Positions 1-11,032 of a stretch of 64,000 nt of DNA are shown piece by piece. The notes under the pieces are model-generated. The model was not told the DNA's origin. It made no database searches and saw only the letters and a program-made list of their open reading frames with translations. The translations under genes and the position numbers were made by a program. Each line of letters starts with the position of its first letter. Within the stretch, counting starts at the first letter, position 1. Source of the DNA: Oasisia sp. SBJ-2009 (Eukaryota > Annelida > Polychaeta > Sabellida > Siboglinidae); the NCBI GenBank assembly GCA_964017155.1, contig OZ024860.1, forward strand, positions 53,314,056 to 53,378,055, read 5' to 3'.

Positions 1-1425
1 TGTACAAGTCGGACCCACCTCAATGTCGCTATTATATCACTATTTTTGGCCAACATTTGATACTTGATTAAATTATTTCATTCAATTATAATCATCTTGC
101 GCGTATTTATGTTTTATAAACAGCGCGTCTTGGCAAACGTTTGGGGTCGAAAAGACAGCACGATATGTGCCAGTCGCAACCGCAGCGGTGCATGTTTCTG
201 CGCTGTGCATATGAAATGAGCGATAAACAGTTTGTTTATGCCGACCACGCTGTATTGTCGACCTCAAAAGTCTCCTAAGACGCGCAATATATAAAACATT
301 AATATGCGCAAGATGATTATAATTGATTGAATTAACAAAATCAAGTATCAAATGTTGGCAAAGATACAGTTATAATACCAACATTTAGGTGGGCCCGACT
401 TGTACATAAATGCCTACACTTGCGGGCACGTACCTTCACGCGCACTCTCTCATAAAAGCACGTATACTCTCAATTTGTTTTCAGTATTTCACTATTTGGC
501 ACTTATGTACAAGTCGGACCCACCTCAATGTTGTTATTATATCAGTATTTTTGCCAACATTTGATACTTGATTAAATTAATTCATTGAATTATAATCATC
601 TTGCGCGTATTTATGTTTTATAAACAGCGCGTCTTGGCAAACTTTTGAGGATGAAAAGACAGCGCGACTTGTGCCAGTCGCAAGCGCAGCGGTGCATGTT
701 ACTGCGCTGAGCATATGAAATGAGCGATGTACAGTTTGTTTATGCCGACCGCGCTGTCTTTTCGACCTCAAAAGTCTGCTAAGACGCGCTGTATATAAAA
801 CATAAATATGCGCAAGATCATTATAATTGATAGAATTAATAAAATCAAGTATCAAATGTTGGCAAAGATACAGTTATAATACCAACATTGAGGTGGGCCC
901 GACTTGTACATAAATGCCTAAACTTGCGGGCGCGTACCTTCACGCGCACTCTCTCATAAAAGCACGTATACTCTCAATTTGTTTTCAGAATTTCACTATT
1001 TGGCACTTATGCACAAGTCGGACCCACCTCAAAGTTGCTATTATATCAGTATTTTTGCCAACATTTGATACTTGATTAAATTAATTCATTCAATTATAAT
1101 CATCTTGCGCGTATTTATGTTTTATAAACAGCGCGTCTTGGCAAACTTTTGAGTTCGAAAAAACAGCGCGATTTGTGCCAGTCGCAAGCGCAGCGGTCAC
1201 TATTTCCCTATTTGGCACTTATGTACAAGTCGGACCCACCTCAAAGTTGCTATTATATCAGTATTTTTGCCAACATTTGATACTTGATTAAATTAATTCA
1301 TTCAATTATAATCATCTTGCGCGTATTTATGTTTTATAAACAGCGCGTCTTGGCAAACTTTTGAGGTCGAAAAGACAGCGCGATTTGTGCCAGTCGCAAG
1401 CGCAGCGGTCACTATTTCCCTATTT
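1..1425. repeat. Region I HOR copy 1, L-L-S-S (first 8 bp outside the window)
   Basis: Landmarks lie at 82 (L, A type), 586 (L, B type), 1090 (S1) and 1302 (S2), matching the 1433 bp repeat. Its A unit is the most divergent of region I, with CGCAACCGCAGCGG, GATATGTGCC and GTCTCCTAAG. The first S has GAGTTCGAAAAAAC. Confidence 0.93.
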
Positions 1426-1930
1426 GGCACTTATGTACAAGTCGGACCCACCTCAATGTTGCTATTATATCACTATTTTTGGCGAACATTTGATACTTGA
1501 TTAAATTAATTCATTCAATTATAATCATCTTGCGCGTATTTACGTTTTATAAACAGCGCGTCTTGGCAAACGTTTGGGGTCGAAAAGACAGCACGATTTG
1601 TGCCAGTCGCAAGCGCAGCGGTGCATGTTTCTGCGCTGTGCATATGAAATGAGCGATAAACAGTTTGTTTATGCCGACCACGCTGTATTTTCGACCTCAA
1701 AAGTCTGCTAAGACGCGCTATACATAAAACATTAATATGCGCAAGATGATTATAATTGATTGAATTAACAAAATCAAGTATCAAATGTTGGCAAAGATAC
1801 AGTTATAATACCAAAATTTAGGTGGGCCCGACTTGTACATAAATGCCTACACTTGCGGGCACGTACCTTCACGCGCACTCTCTCATAAAAGCACGTATAC
1901 TCTCAATTTGTTTTCAGTATTTCACTATTT
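1426..1930. repeat. Reference L unit, A type (505 bp)
   Basis: The second main long variant has the same layout as the B type. One extra base in the left arm (TTTTTGGC in place of TTTTTGCC) makes the unit 505 bp. Other A markers are AAACGTTTGGGGTCG where B has AAACTTTTGAGG, TGTTTCTGCGCTGTGC in the loop, CATTAATATGCG and GATGATTATAATTGATTG in the right arm, and a CCAAAATT or CCAACATT form before the GGTGGGCCC block. In region I the A type itself alternates between two sub-variants from one higher-order repeat to the next. Confidence 0.92.
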
Positions 1931-2858
1931 GGCACTTATGTACAAGTAGGACCCACCTCAATGTTGCTATTATATCAGTATTTTTGCCAACATTTGATAC
2001 TTGATTAAATTAATTCATTGAATTATAATCATCTTGCGCGTATTTATGTTTTATAAACAGCGCGTCTTGGCAAACTTTTGAGGATGAAAAGACAGCGCGA
2101 CTTGTGCCAGTCGCAAGCGCAGCGGTGCATGTTACTGCGCTGAGCATATGAAATGAGAGATGTACAGTTTGTTTATGCCGACCGCGCTGTCTTTTCGACC
2201 TCAAAAGTCTGCTAAGACGCGCTGTATATAAAACATAAATATGCGCAAGATCATTATAATTGATAGAATTAATAAAATCAAGTATCAAATGTTGGCAAAG
2301 ATACAGTTATAATACCAACATTGAGGTGGGCCCGACTTGTACATAAATGCCTACACTTGCGGGCGCGTACCTTCACGCGCACTCTCTCATAAAAGCACGT
2401 ATACTCTCAATTTGTTTTCAGAATTTCACTATTTGGCACTTATGCACAAGTCGGACCCACCTCAAAGTTGCTATTATATCAGTATTTTTGCCAACATTTG
2501 ATACTTGATTAAATTAATTCATTCAATTATAATCATCTTGCGCGTATTTATGTTTTATAAACAGCGCGTCTTGGCAAACTTTTGAGGTCGAAAAAACAGC
2601 GCGATTTGTGCCAGTCGCAAGCGCAGCGGTCACTATTTCCCTATTTGGCACTTATGTACAAGTCGGACCCACCTCAAAGTTGCTATTATATCAGTATTTT
2701 TGCCAACATTTGATACTTGATTAAATTAATTCATTCAATTATAATCATCTTGCGCGTATTTATGTTTTATAAACAGCGCGTCTTGGCAAACTTTTGAGGT
2801 CGAAAAGACAGCGCGATTTGTGCCAGTCGCAAGCGCAGCGGTCACTATTTCCCTATTT
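1426..2858. repeat. Region I HOR copy 2, L-L-S-S, 1433 bp (A sub-variant 1)
   Basis: Units are L 1426, L 1931, S 2435 and S 2647. The A unit has the sub-variant 1 markers GTATTTACG and GCTATACATAAAAC. The B unit has GAAATGAGAGATG, shared otherwise only with copy 8, which lies 8174 bp away. Confidence 0.93.
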
Positions 2859-4291
2859 GGCACTTATGTACAAGTCGGACCCACCTCAATGTTGCTATTA
2901 TATCACTATTTTTGGCCAACATTTGATACTTGATTAAATTAATTCATTCAATTATAATCATCTTGCGCGTATTTATGTTTTATAAACAGCGCGTCTTGGC
3001 AAACGTTTGGGGTCGAAAAGACAGCACGATTTGTGCCAGTCGCAAGCGCAACGGTGCATGTTTCTGCGCTGTGCATATGAAATGAGCGATAAACAGTTTG
3101 TTTATGCCGACCACGCTGTATTTTCGACCTCAAAAGTCTGCTAAGACGCGCTATGTATAAAACATTAATATGCGCAAGATGATTATAATTGATTGAATTA
3201 ACAAAATCAAGTATCAAATGTTGGCAAAGATACAGTTATAATACCAACATTTAGGTGGGCCCGACTTGTACATAAATGCCTACACTTGCGGGCACGTACC
3301 TTCACGCGCACTCTCTCATAAAAGCACGTATACTCTCAATTTGTTTTCAGTATTTCACTATTTGGCACTTATGTACAAGTAGGACCCACCTCAATGTTGT
3401 TATTATATCAGTATTTTTGCCAACATTTGATACTTGATTAAATTAATTCATTGAATTATAATCATCTTGCGCGTATTTATGTTTTATAAACAGCGCGTCT
3501 TGGCAAACTTTTGAGGATGAAAAGACAGCGCGACTTGTGCCAGTCGCAAGCGCAGCGGTGCATGTTACTGCGCTGAGCATATGAAATGAGCGATGTACAG
3601 TTTGTTTATGCCGACCGCGCTGTCTTTTCGACCTCAAAAGTCTGCTAAGACGCGCTGTATATAAAACATAAATATGCGCAAGATCATTATAATTGATAGA
3701 ATTAATAACATCATGTATCAAATGTTGGCAAAGATACAGTTATAATACCAACATTGAGGTGGGCCCGACTTGTACATAAATGCCTACACTTGCGGGAGCG
3801 TACCTTCACGCGCACTCTCTCATAAAAGCACGTATACTCTCAATTTGTTTTCAGAATTTCACTATTTGGCACTTATGCACAAGTCGGACCCACCTCAAAG
3901 TTGGTATTATATCAGTATTTTTGCCAACATTTGATACTTGATTAAATTAATTCATTCAATTATAATCATCTTGCGCGTATTTATGTTTTATAAACAGCGC
4001 GTCTTGGCAAACTTTTGAGGTCGAAAAAACAGCGCGATTTGTGCCAGTCGCAAGCGCAGCGGTCACTATTTCCCTATTTGGCACTTATGTACAAGTCGGA
4101 CCCACCTCAAAGTTGCTATTATATCAGTATTTTTGCCAACATTTGATACTTGATTAAATTAATTCATTCAATTATAATCATCTTGCGCGTATTTATGTTT
4201 TATAAACAGCGCGTCTTGGCAAACTTTTGAGGTCGAAAAGACAGCGCGATTTGTGCCAGTCGCAAGCGCAGCGGTCACTATTTCCCTATTT
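2859..4291. repeat. Region I HOR copy 3, L-L-S-S, 1433 bp (A sub-variant 2)
   Basis: The A unit has the sub-variant 2 markers GCGCAACGGTGC and GCTATGTATAAAAC. The B unit carries AATAACATCATG near its right end, shared with copy 5 exactly 2866 bp further on. Confidence 0.93.
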
Positions 4292-4796
4292 GGCACTTAT
4301 GTACAAGTCGGACCCACCTCAATGTTGCTATTATATCACTATTTTTGGCGAACATTTGATACTTGATTAAATTAATTCATTCAATTATAATCATCTTGCG
4401 CGTATTTACGTTTTATAAACAGCGCGTCTTGGCAAACGTTTGGGGTCGAAAAGACAGCACGATTTGTGCCAGTCGCAAGCGCAGCGGTGCATGTTTCTGC
4501 GCTGTGCATATGAAATGAGCGATAAACAGTTTGTTTATGCCGACCACGCTGTATTTTCGACCTCAAAAGTCTGCCAAGACGCGCTATACATAAAACATTA
4601 ATATGCGCAAGATGATTATAATTGATTGAATTAACAAAATCAAGTATCAAATGTTGGCAAAGATACAGTTATAATACCAAAATTTAGGTGGGCCCGACTT
4701 GTACATCAATGCCTACACTTGCGGGCACGTACCTTCACGCGCACTCTCTCATAAAAGCACGTATACTCTCAATTTGTTTTCAGTATTTCACTATTT

Positions 4797-4965
4797 GGCA
4801 CTTATGTACAAGTAGGACCCACCTCAATGTTGCTATTATATCAGTATTTTTGCCAACATTTGATACTTGATTAAATTAATTCATTGAATTATAATCATCT
4901 TGCGCGTATTTATGTTTTATAAACAGCGCGTCTTGGCAAACTTTTGAGGATGAAAAGACAGCGCG
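4797..4965 (+). repeat. Left arm of the L palindrome (example)
   Basis: The 169 bp arm begins GGCACTTATGTACAAG and ends GAAAAGACAGCGCG. The same arm heads every S unit, so it is the most abundant element of the array (about 166 copies in the window). Fixed left-arm markers are GGACCCACC and CTTGGCAAACTTTTG. The right arm, read as reverse complement, has GGGCCCACC and CTTAGCAGACTTTTG at those places. Confidence 0.92.
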
Positions 4966-5048
4966 ACTTGTGCCAGTCGCAAGCGCAGCGGTGCATGTTA
5001 CTGCGCTGAGCATATGAAATGAGCGATGTACAGTTTGTTTATGCCGAC
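4966..5048 (+). repeat. Loop segment of the L palindrome (example)
   Basis: These 83 bp separate the two arms. They begin ACTTGTGCCAGTCGCAAGCG and end TTTATGCCGAC. A small internal inverted repeat, AGCGCAG at 4982-4988 and CTGCGCT at 5001-5007, could form a 7 bp stem with a 12-base loop at the tip of the palindrome. Elsewhere the stem is broken by AGCCCAG (for example near 42496) or AGCGCAA (for example near 3048) with no matching change on the other side, so I see no sign that the stem is conserved. Confidence 0.85.
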
Positions 5049-5217
5049 CGCGCTGTCTTTTCGACCTCAAAAGTCTGCTAAGACGCGCTGTATATAAAAC
5101 ATAAATATGCGCAAGTTCATTATAATTGATAGAATTAATAAAATCAAGTATCAAATGTTGGCAAAGATACAGTTATAATACCAACATTGAGGTGGGCCCG
5201 ACTTGTACATAAATGCC
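5049..5217 (-). repeat. Right arm of the L palindrome (example)
   Basis: This is the 169 bp inverted copy of the left arm. It starts CGCGCTGTCTTTTCGACC and ends at TGCC, just after GACTTGTACATAAA. It contains the self-complementary block GGGCCC (an ApaI site) at the place where the left arm has GGACCC. It is absent from every S unit. The base after ACAT varies by subfamily (ACATAAATG, ACATGAATG or ACATCAATG), which makes it useful for sorting units. Confidence 0.92.
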
Positions 5218-5300
5218 TACACTTGCGGGCGCGTACCTTCACGCGCACTCTCTCATAAAAGCACGTATACTCTCAATTTGTTTTCAGAATTTCACTATTT
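5218..5300 (+). repeat. Spacer between L units (example)
   Basis: This 83 bp spacer joins the right arm of one L to the left arm of the next unit, so it acts as the loop of a second, overlapping palindrome. It contains a short inverted repeat, GCGCGT at 5229-5234 and ACGCGC at 5241-5246, around ACCTTC. Many region I A-type units read GGGCACGTACC here and lose one pair of that stem. Region V units often carry AGCACGTGTACTC, which creates a CACGTG site. I found no convincing sequence similarity between spacer and loop, although both are 83 bp. Confidence 0.85.
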
Positions 5301-5512
5301 GGCACTTATGCACAAGTCGGACCCACCTCAAAGTTGCTATTATATCAGTATTTTTGCCAACATTTGATACTTGATTAAATTAATTCATTCAATTATAATC
5401 ATCTTGCGCGTATTTATGTTTTATAAACAGCGCGTCTTGGCAAACTTTTGAGGTCGAAAAAACAGCGCGATTTGTGCCAGTCGCAAGCGCAGCGGTCACT
5501 ATTTCCCTATTT
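5301..5512. repeat. Reference S unit (212 bp deletion derivative of L)
   Basis: The unit has a full left arm (5301-5469), 26 bp of loop (5470-5495, ending GCAGCGG), then 17 bp matching the end of the spacer (5496-5512, TCACTATTTCCCTATTT). Compared with the L unit at 4797-5300, the bases equivalent to 4992-5283 (292 bp) are missing: the rest of the loop, the whole right arm and most of the spacer. The junction shows at most one or two bases of microhomology. This S1 form carries TCGAAAAAACAGCG; the next unit (5513-5724) is the S2 form with TCGAAAAGACAGCG. Confidence 0.93.
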
Positions 5513-5724
5513 GGCACTTATGTACAAGTCGGACCCACCTCAAAGTTGCTATTATATCAGTATTTTTGCCAACATTTGATACTTGATTAAATTAATTCAT
5601 TCAATTATAATCATCTTGCGCGTATTTATGTTTTATAAACAGCGCGACTTGGCAAACTTTTGAGGTCGAAAAGACAGCGCGATTTGTGCCAGTCGCAAGC
5701 GCAGCGGTCACTATTTCCCTATTT

Positions 5725-7157
5725 GGCACTTATGTACAAGTCGGACCCACCTCAATGTTGCTATTATATCACTATTTTTGGCCAACATTTGATACTTGAT
5801 TAAATTAATTCATTCAATTATAATCATCTTGCGCGTATTTATGTTTTATAAACAGCGCGTCTTGGCAAACGTTTGGGGTCGAAAAGACAGCACGATTTGT
5901 GCCAGTCGCAAGCGCAACGGTGCATGTTTCTGCGCTGTGCATATGAAATGAGCGATAAACAGTTTGTTTATGCCGACCACGCTGTATTTTCGACCTCAAA
6001 AGTCTGCTAAGACGCGCTATGTATAAAACATTAATATGCGCAAGATGATTATAATTGATTGAATTAACAAAATCAAGTATCAAATGTTGGCAAAGATACA
6101 GTTATAATACCAACATTTAGGTGGGCCCGACTTGTACATAAATGCCTACACTTGCGGGCACGTACCTTCACGCGCACTCTCTCATAAAAGCACGTATACT
6201 CTCAATTTGTTTTCAGTATTTCACTATTTGGCACTTATGTACAAGTAGGACCCACCTCAATGTTGTTATTATATCAGTATTTTTGCCAACATTTGATACT
6301 TGATTAAATTAATTCATTGAATTATAATCATCTTGCGCGTATTTATGTTTTATAAACAGCGCGTCTTGGCAAACTTTTGAGGATGAAAAGACAGCGCGAC
6401 TTGTGCCAGTCGCAAGCGCAGCGGTGCATGTTACTGCGCTGAGCATATGAAATGAGCGATGTACAGTTTGTTTATGCCGACCGCGCTGTCTTTTCGACCT
6501 CAAAAGTCTGCTAAGACGCGCTGTATATAAAACATAAATATGCGCAAGATCATTATAATTGATAGAATTAATAACATCATGTATCAAATGTTGGCAAAGA
6601 TACAGTTATAATACCAACATTGAGGTGGGCCCGACTTGTACATAAATGCCTACACTTGCGGGAGCGTACCTTCACGCGCACTCTCTCATAAAAGCACGTA
6701 TACTCTCAATTTGTTTTCAGAATTTCACTATTTGGCACTTATGCACAAGTCGGACCCACCTCAAAGTTGCTATTATATCAGTATTTTTGCCAACATTTGA
6801 TACTTGATTAAATTAATTCATTCAATTATAATCATCTTGCGCGTATTTATGTTTTATAAACAGCGCGTCTTGGCAAACTTTTGAGGTCGAAAAAACAGCG
6901 CGATTTGTGCCAGTCGCAAGCGCAGCGGTCACTATTTCCCTATTTGGCACTTATGTACAAGTCGGACCCACCTCAAAGTTGCTATTATATCAGTATTTTT
7001 GCCAACATTTGATACTTGATTAAATTAATTCATTCAATTATAATCATCTTGCGCGTATTTATGTTTTATAAACAGCGCGTCTTGGCAAACTTTTGAGGTC
7101 GAAAAGACAGCGCGATTTGTGCCAGTCGCAAGCGCAGCGGTCACTATTTCCCTATTT
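5725..7157. repeat. Region I HOR copy 5, L-L-S-S, 1433 bp (A sub-variant 2)
   Basis: This is close to copy 3 at an offset of 2866 bp, including the AATAACATCATG marker in the B unit and GGGAGCGTACC in the spacer. Confidence 0.93.
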
Positions 7158-8378
7158 GGCACTTATGTACAAGTCGGACCCACCTCAATGTTGCTATTAT
7201 ATCACTATTTTTGGCGAACATTTGATACTTGATTAAATTAATTCATTCAATTATAATCATCTTGCGCGTATTTACGTTTTATAAACAGCGCGTCTTGGCA
7301 AACGTTTGGGGTCGAAAAGACAGCACGATTTGTGCCAGTCGCAAGCGCAGCGGTGCATGTTTCTGCGCTGTGCATATGAAATGAGCGATAAACAGTTTGT
7401 TTATGCCGACCACGCTGTATTTTCGACCTCAAAAGTCTGCTAAGACGCGCTATACATAAAACATTAATATGCGCAAGATGATTATAATTGATTGAATTAA
7501 CAAAATCAAGTATCAAATGTTGGCAAAGATACAGTTATAATACCAAAATTTAGGTGGGCCCGACTTGTACATCAATGCCTACACTTGCGGGCACGTACCT
7601 TCACGCGCACTCTCTCATAAAAGCACGTATACTCTCAATTTGTTTTCAGTATTTCACTATTTGGCACTTATGTACAAGTAGGACCCACCTCAATGTTGCT
7701 ATTATATCAGTATTTTTGCCAACATTTGATACTTGATTAAATTAATTCATTGAATTATAATCATCTTGCGCGTATTTATGTTTTATAAACAGCGCGTCTT
7801 GGCAAACTTTTGAGGATGAAAAGACAGCGCGACTTGTGCCAGTCGCAAGCGCAGCGGTGCATGTTACTGCGCTGAGCATATGAAATGAGCGATGTACAGT
7901 TTGTTTATGCCGACCGCGCTGTCTTTTCGACCTCAAAAGTCTGCTAAGACGCGCTGTATATAAAACATAAATATGCGCAAGATCATTATAATTGATAGAA
8001 TTAATAAAATCAAGTATCAAATGTTGGCAAAGATACAGTTATAATACCAACATTGAGGTGGGCCCGACTTGTACATAAATGCCTACACTTGCGGGCGCGT
8101 ACCTTCACGCGCACTCTCTCATAAAAGCACGTATACTCTCAATTTGTTTTCAGAATTTCACTATTTGGCACTTATGCACAAGTCGGACCCACCTCAAAGT
8201 TGCTATTATATCAGTATTTTTGCCAACATTTGATACTTGATTAAATTAATTCATTCAATTATAATCATCTTGCGCGTATTTATGTTTTATAAACAGCGCG
8301 TCTTGGCAAACTTTTGAGGTCGAAAAAACAGCGCGATTTGTGCCAGTCGCAAGCGCAGCGGTCACTATTTCCCTATTT
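7158..8378. repeat. Region I HOR copy 6, L-L-S, 1221 bp (A sub-variant 1)
   Basis: Here only one S follows the two L units. It is the S1 form (TCGAAAAAAC), so the S2 unit has been lost, shortening the repeat by 212 bp. The copy is matched by copy 10 at an offset of 5308 bp. Confidence 0.93.
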
Positions 8379-9599
8379 GGCACTTATGTACAAGTCGGAC
8401 CCACCTCAATGTTGCTATTATATCACTATTTTTGGCCAACATTTGATACTTGATTAAATTAATTCATTCAATTATAATCATCTTGCGCGTATTTATGTTT
8501 TATAAACAGCGCGTCTTGGCAAACGTTTGGGGTCGAAAAGACAGCACGATTTGTGCCAGTCGCAAGCGCAACGGTGCATGTTTCTGCGCTGTGCATATGA
8601 AATGAGCGATAAACAGTTTGTTTATGCCGACCACGCTGTATTTTCGACCTCAAAAGTCTGCTAAGACGCGCTATGTATAAAACATTAATATGCGCAAGAT
8701 GATTATAATTGATTGAATTAACAAAATCAAGTATCAAATGTTGGCAAAGATACAGTTATAATACCAACATTTAGGTGGGCCCGACTTGTACATAAATGCC
8801 TACACTTGCGGGCACGTACCTTCACGCGCACTCTCTCATAAAAGCACGTATACTCTCAATTTGTTTTCAGTATTTCACTATTTGGCATTTATGTACAAGT
8901 AGGACCCACCTCAATGTTGTTATTATATCAGTATTTTTGCCAACATTTGATACTTGATTAAATTAATTCATTGAATTATAATCATCTTGCGCGTATTTAT
9001 GTTTTATAAACAGCGCGTCTTGGCAAACTTTTGAGGATGAAAAGACAGCGCGACTTGTGCCAGTCGCAAGCGCAGCGGTGCATGTTACTGCGCTGAGCAT
9101 ATGAAATGAGCGATGTACAGTTTGTTTATGCCGACCGCGCTGTCTTTTCGACCTCAAAAGTCTGCTAAGACGCGCTGTATATAAAACATAAATATGCGCA
9201 AGATCATTATAATTGATAGAATTAATAACATCAAGTATCAAATGTTGGCAAAGATACAGTTATAATACCAACATTGAGGTGGGTCCGACTTGTACATAAA
9301 TTCCTACACTTGCGGGCGCGTACCTTCACGCGCACTCTCTCATAAAAGCACGTATACTCTCAATTTGTTTTCAGAATTTCACTATTTGGCACTTATGTAC
9401 AAGTCGGACCCACCTCAAAGTTGCTATTATATCAGTATTTTTGCCAACATTTGATACTTGATTAAATTAAATCATTCAATTATAATGATCTTGCGCGTAT
9501 TTATGTTTTATAAACAGCGTGTCTTGGCAAACTTTTGAGGTCGAAAAGACAGCGCGATTTGTGCCAGTCGCAAGCGCAGCGGTCACTATTTCCCTATTT
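8379..9599. repeat. Region I HOR copy 7, L-L-S, 1221 bp (A sub-variant 2)
   Basis: It shares private markers with copy 11 at +5308 bp: GGCATTTATG at the start of the B unit, GGGTCCGAC with ACATAAATTCC at the end of the right arm (9281-9303), and an S with AAATCATTCAATTATAATGA and CAGCGTGTC. Confidence 0.93.
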
Positions 9600-11032
9600 G
9601 GCACTTATGTACAAGTCGGACCCACCTCAATGTTGCTATTATATCACTATTTTTGGCCAACATTTGATACTTGATTAAATTAATTCATTCAATTATAATC
9701 ATCTTGCGCGTATTTACGTTTTATAAACAGCGCGTCTTGGCAAACGTTTGGGGTCGAAAAGACAGCACGATTTGTGCCAGTCGCAAGCGCAGCGGTGCAT
9801 GTTTCTGCGCTGTGCATATGAAATGAGCGATAAACAGTTTGTTTATGCCGACCACGCTGTATTTTCGACCTCAAAAGTCTGCTAAGACGCGCTATACATA
9901 AAACATTAATATGCGCAAGATGATTATAATTGATTGAATTAACAAAATCAAGTATCAAATGTTGGCAAAGATACAGTTATAATACCAAAATTTAGGTGGG
10001 CCCGACTTGTACATAAATGCCTACACTTGCGGGCACGTACCTTCACGCGCACTCTCTCATAAAAGCACGTATACTCTCAATTTGTTTTCAGTATTTCACT
10101 ATTTGGCACTTATGTACAAGTAGGACCCACCTCAATGTTGCTATTATATCAGTATTTTTGCCAACATTTGATACTTGATTAAATTAATTCATTGAATTAT
10201 AATCATCTTGCGCGTATTTATGTTTTATAAACAGCGCGTCTTGGCAAACTTTTGAGGATGAAAAGACAGCGCGACTTGTGCCAGTCGCAAGCGCAGCGGT
10301 GCATGTTACTGCGCTGAGCATATGAAATGAGAGATGTACAGTTTGTTTATGCCGACCGCGCTGTCTTTTCGACCTCAAAAGTCTGCTAAGACGCGCTGTA
10401 TATAAAACATAAATATGCGCAAGATCATTATAATTGATAGAATTAATAAAATCAAGTATCAAATGTTGGCAAAGATACAGTTATAATACCAACATTGAGG
10501 TGGGCCCGACTTGTACATAAATGCCTACACTTGCGGGCGCGTACCTTCACGCGCACTCTCTCATAAAAGCACGTATACTCTCAATTTGTTTTCAGAATTT
10601 CACTATTTGGCACTTATGCACAAGTCGGACCCACCTCAAAGTTGCTATTATATCAGTATTTTTGCCAACATTTGATACTTGATTAAATTAATTCATTCAA
10701 TTATAATCATCTTGCGCGTATTTATGTTTTATAAACAGCGCGTCTTGGCAAACTTTTGAGGTCGAAAAAACAGCGCGATTTGTGCCAGTCGCAAGCGCAG
10801 CGGTCACTATTTCCCTATTTGGCACTTATGTACAAGTCGGACCCACCTCAAAGTTGCTATTATATCAGTATTTTTGCCAACATTTGATACTTGATTAAAT
10901 TAATTCATTCAATTATAATCATCTTGCGCGTATTTATGTTTTATAAACAGCGCGTCTTGGCAAACTTTTGAGGTCGAAAAGACAGCGCGATTTGTGCCAG
11001 TCGCAAGCGCAGCGGTCACTATTTCCCTATTT
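9600..11032. repeat. Region I HOR copy 8, L-L-S-S, 1433 bp (A sub-variant 1)
   Basis: The B unit carries the GAGAGATG marker of copy 2, and the A unit has ACATAAATG as in copy 2, so copies 2 and 8 are close relatives even though six repeats separate their starts. Confidence 0.92.

Larger units (their letters stand above)
4797..5300. repeat. Reference L unit, B type (504 bp)
   Basis: This is a representative long unit. It runs from GGCACTTATGTACAAGT to the base before the next GGCAC. It consists of left arm 4797-4965 (169 bp), loop 4966-5048 (83 bp), right arm 5049-5217 (169 bp) and spacer 5218-5300 (83 bp). Aligned without gaps, the reverse complement of the right arm differs from the left arm at about 20 of 169 positions by hand count. 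B-type units carry TTTTTGCC in the left arm, TTCATTGAATT at the landmark, ACTTGTGCC at the start of the loop and CATAAATATGCG in the right arm. B usually follows an A-type L in regions I and III. Confidence 0.93.
4292..5724. repeat. Region I HOR copy 4, L-L-S-S, 1433 bp (A sub-variant 1)
   Basis: The A unit is sub-variant 1 and has ACATCAATG after the right arm, as in copies 6 and 10. The B unit is the one used above as the reference and carries a private GCAAGTTCATT change. Confidence 0.93.

Noticed and set aside
4943..4960. RNA polymerase III B box near GAGGTCGAAAAG
   Set aside because: The match to GGTTCGANNCC is partial, there is no A box at the right distance, and there is no tRNA or SINE-like structure.
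4982..5007. Loop stem AGCGCAG/CTGCGCT as a conserved RNA structure
   Set aside because: Several sub-families break it (AGCCCAG, AGCGCAA, CTGTGCT) without compensating changes on the other side.
5067..5083. CENP-B box in the right arm (TTTTCGACCTCAAAAGT)
   Set aside because: The required pattern after TTCG (four bases, then A, then CGGG two bases later) is not met; only the TTCG core fits.
4797..5217. L palindrome as an intact MITE or foldback transposon
   Set aside because: The 169 bp inverted arms fit such an origin, but no target site duplication flanks the palindrome (TATTT on the left, TACAC on the right), and I see no solitary copy with unique flanks in the window. Origin from a MITE remains possible but unsupported.
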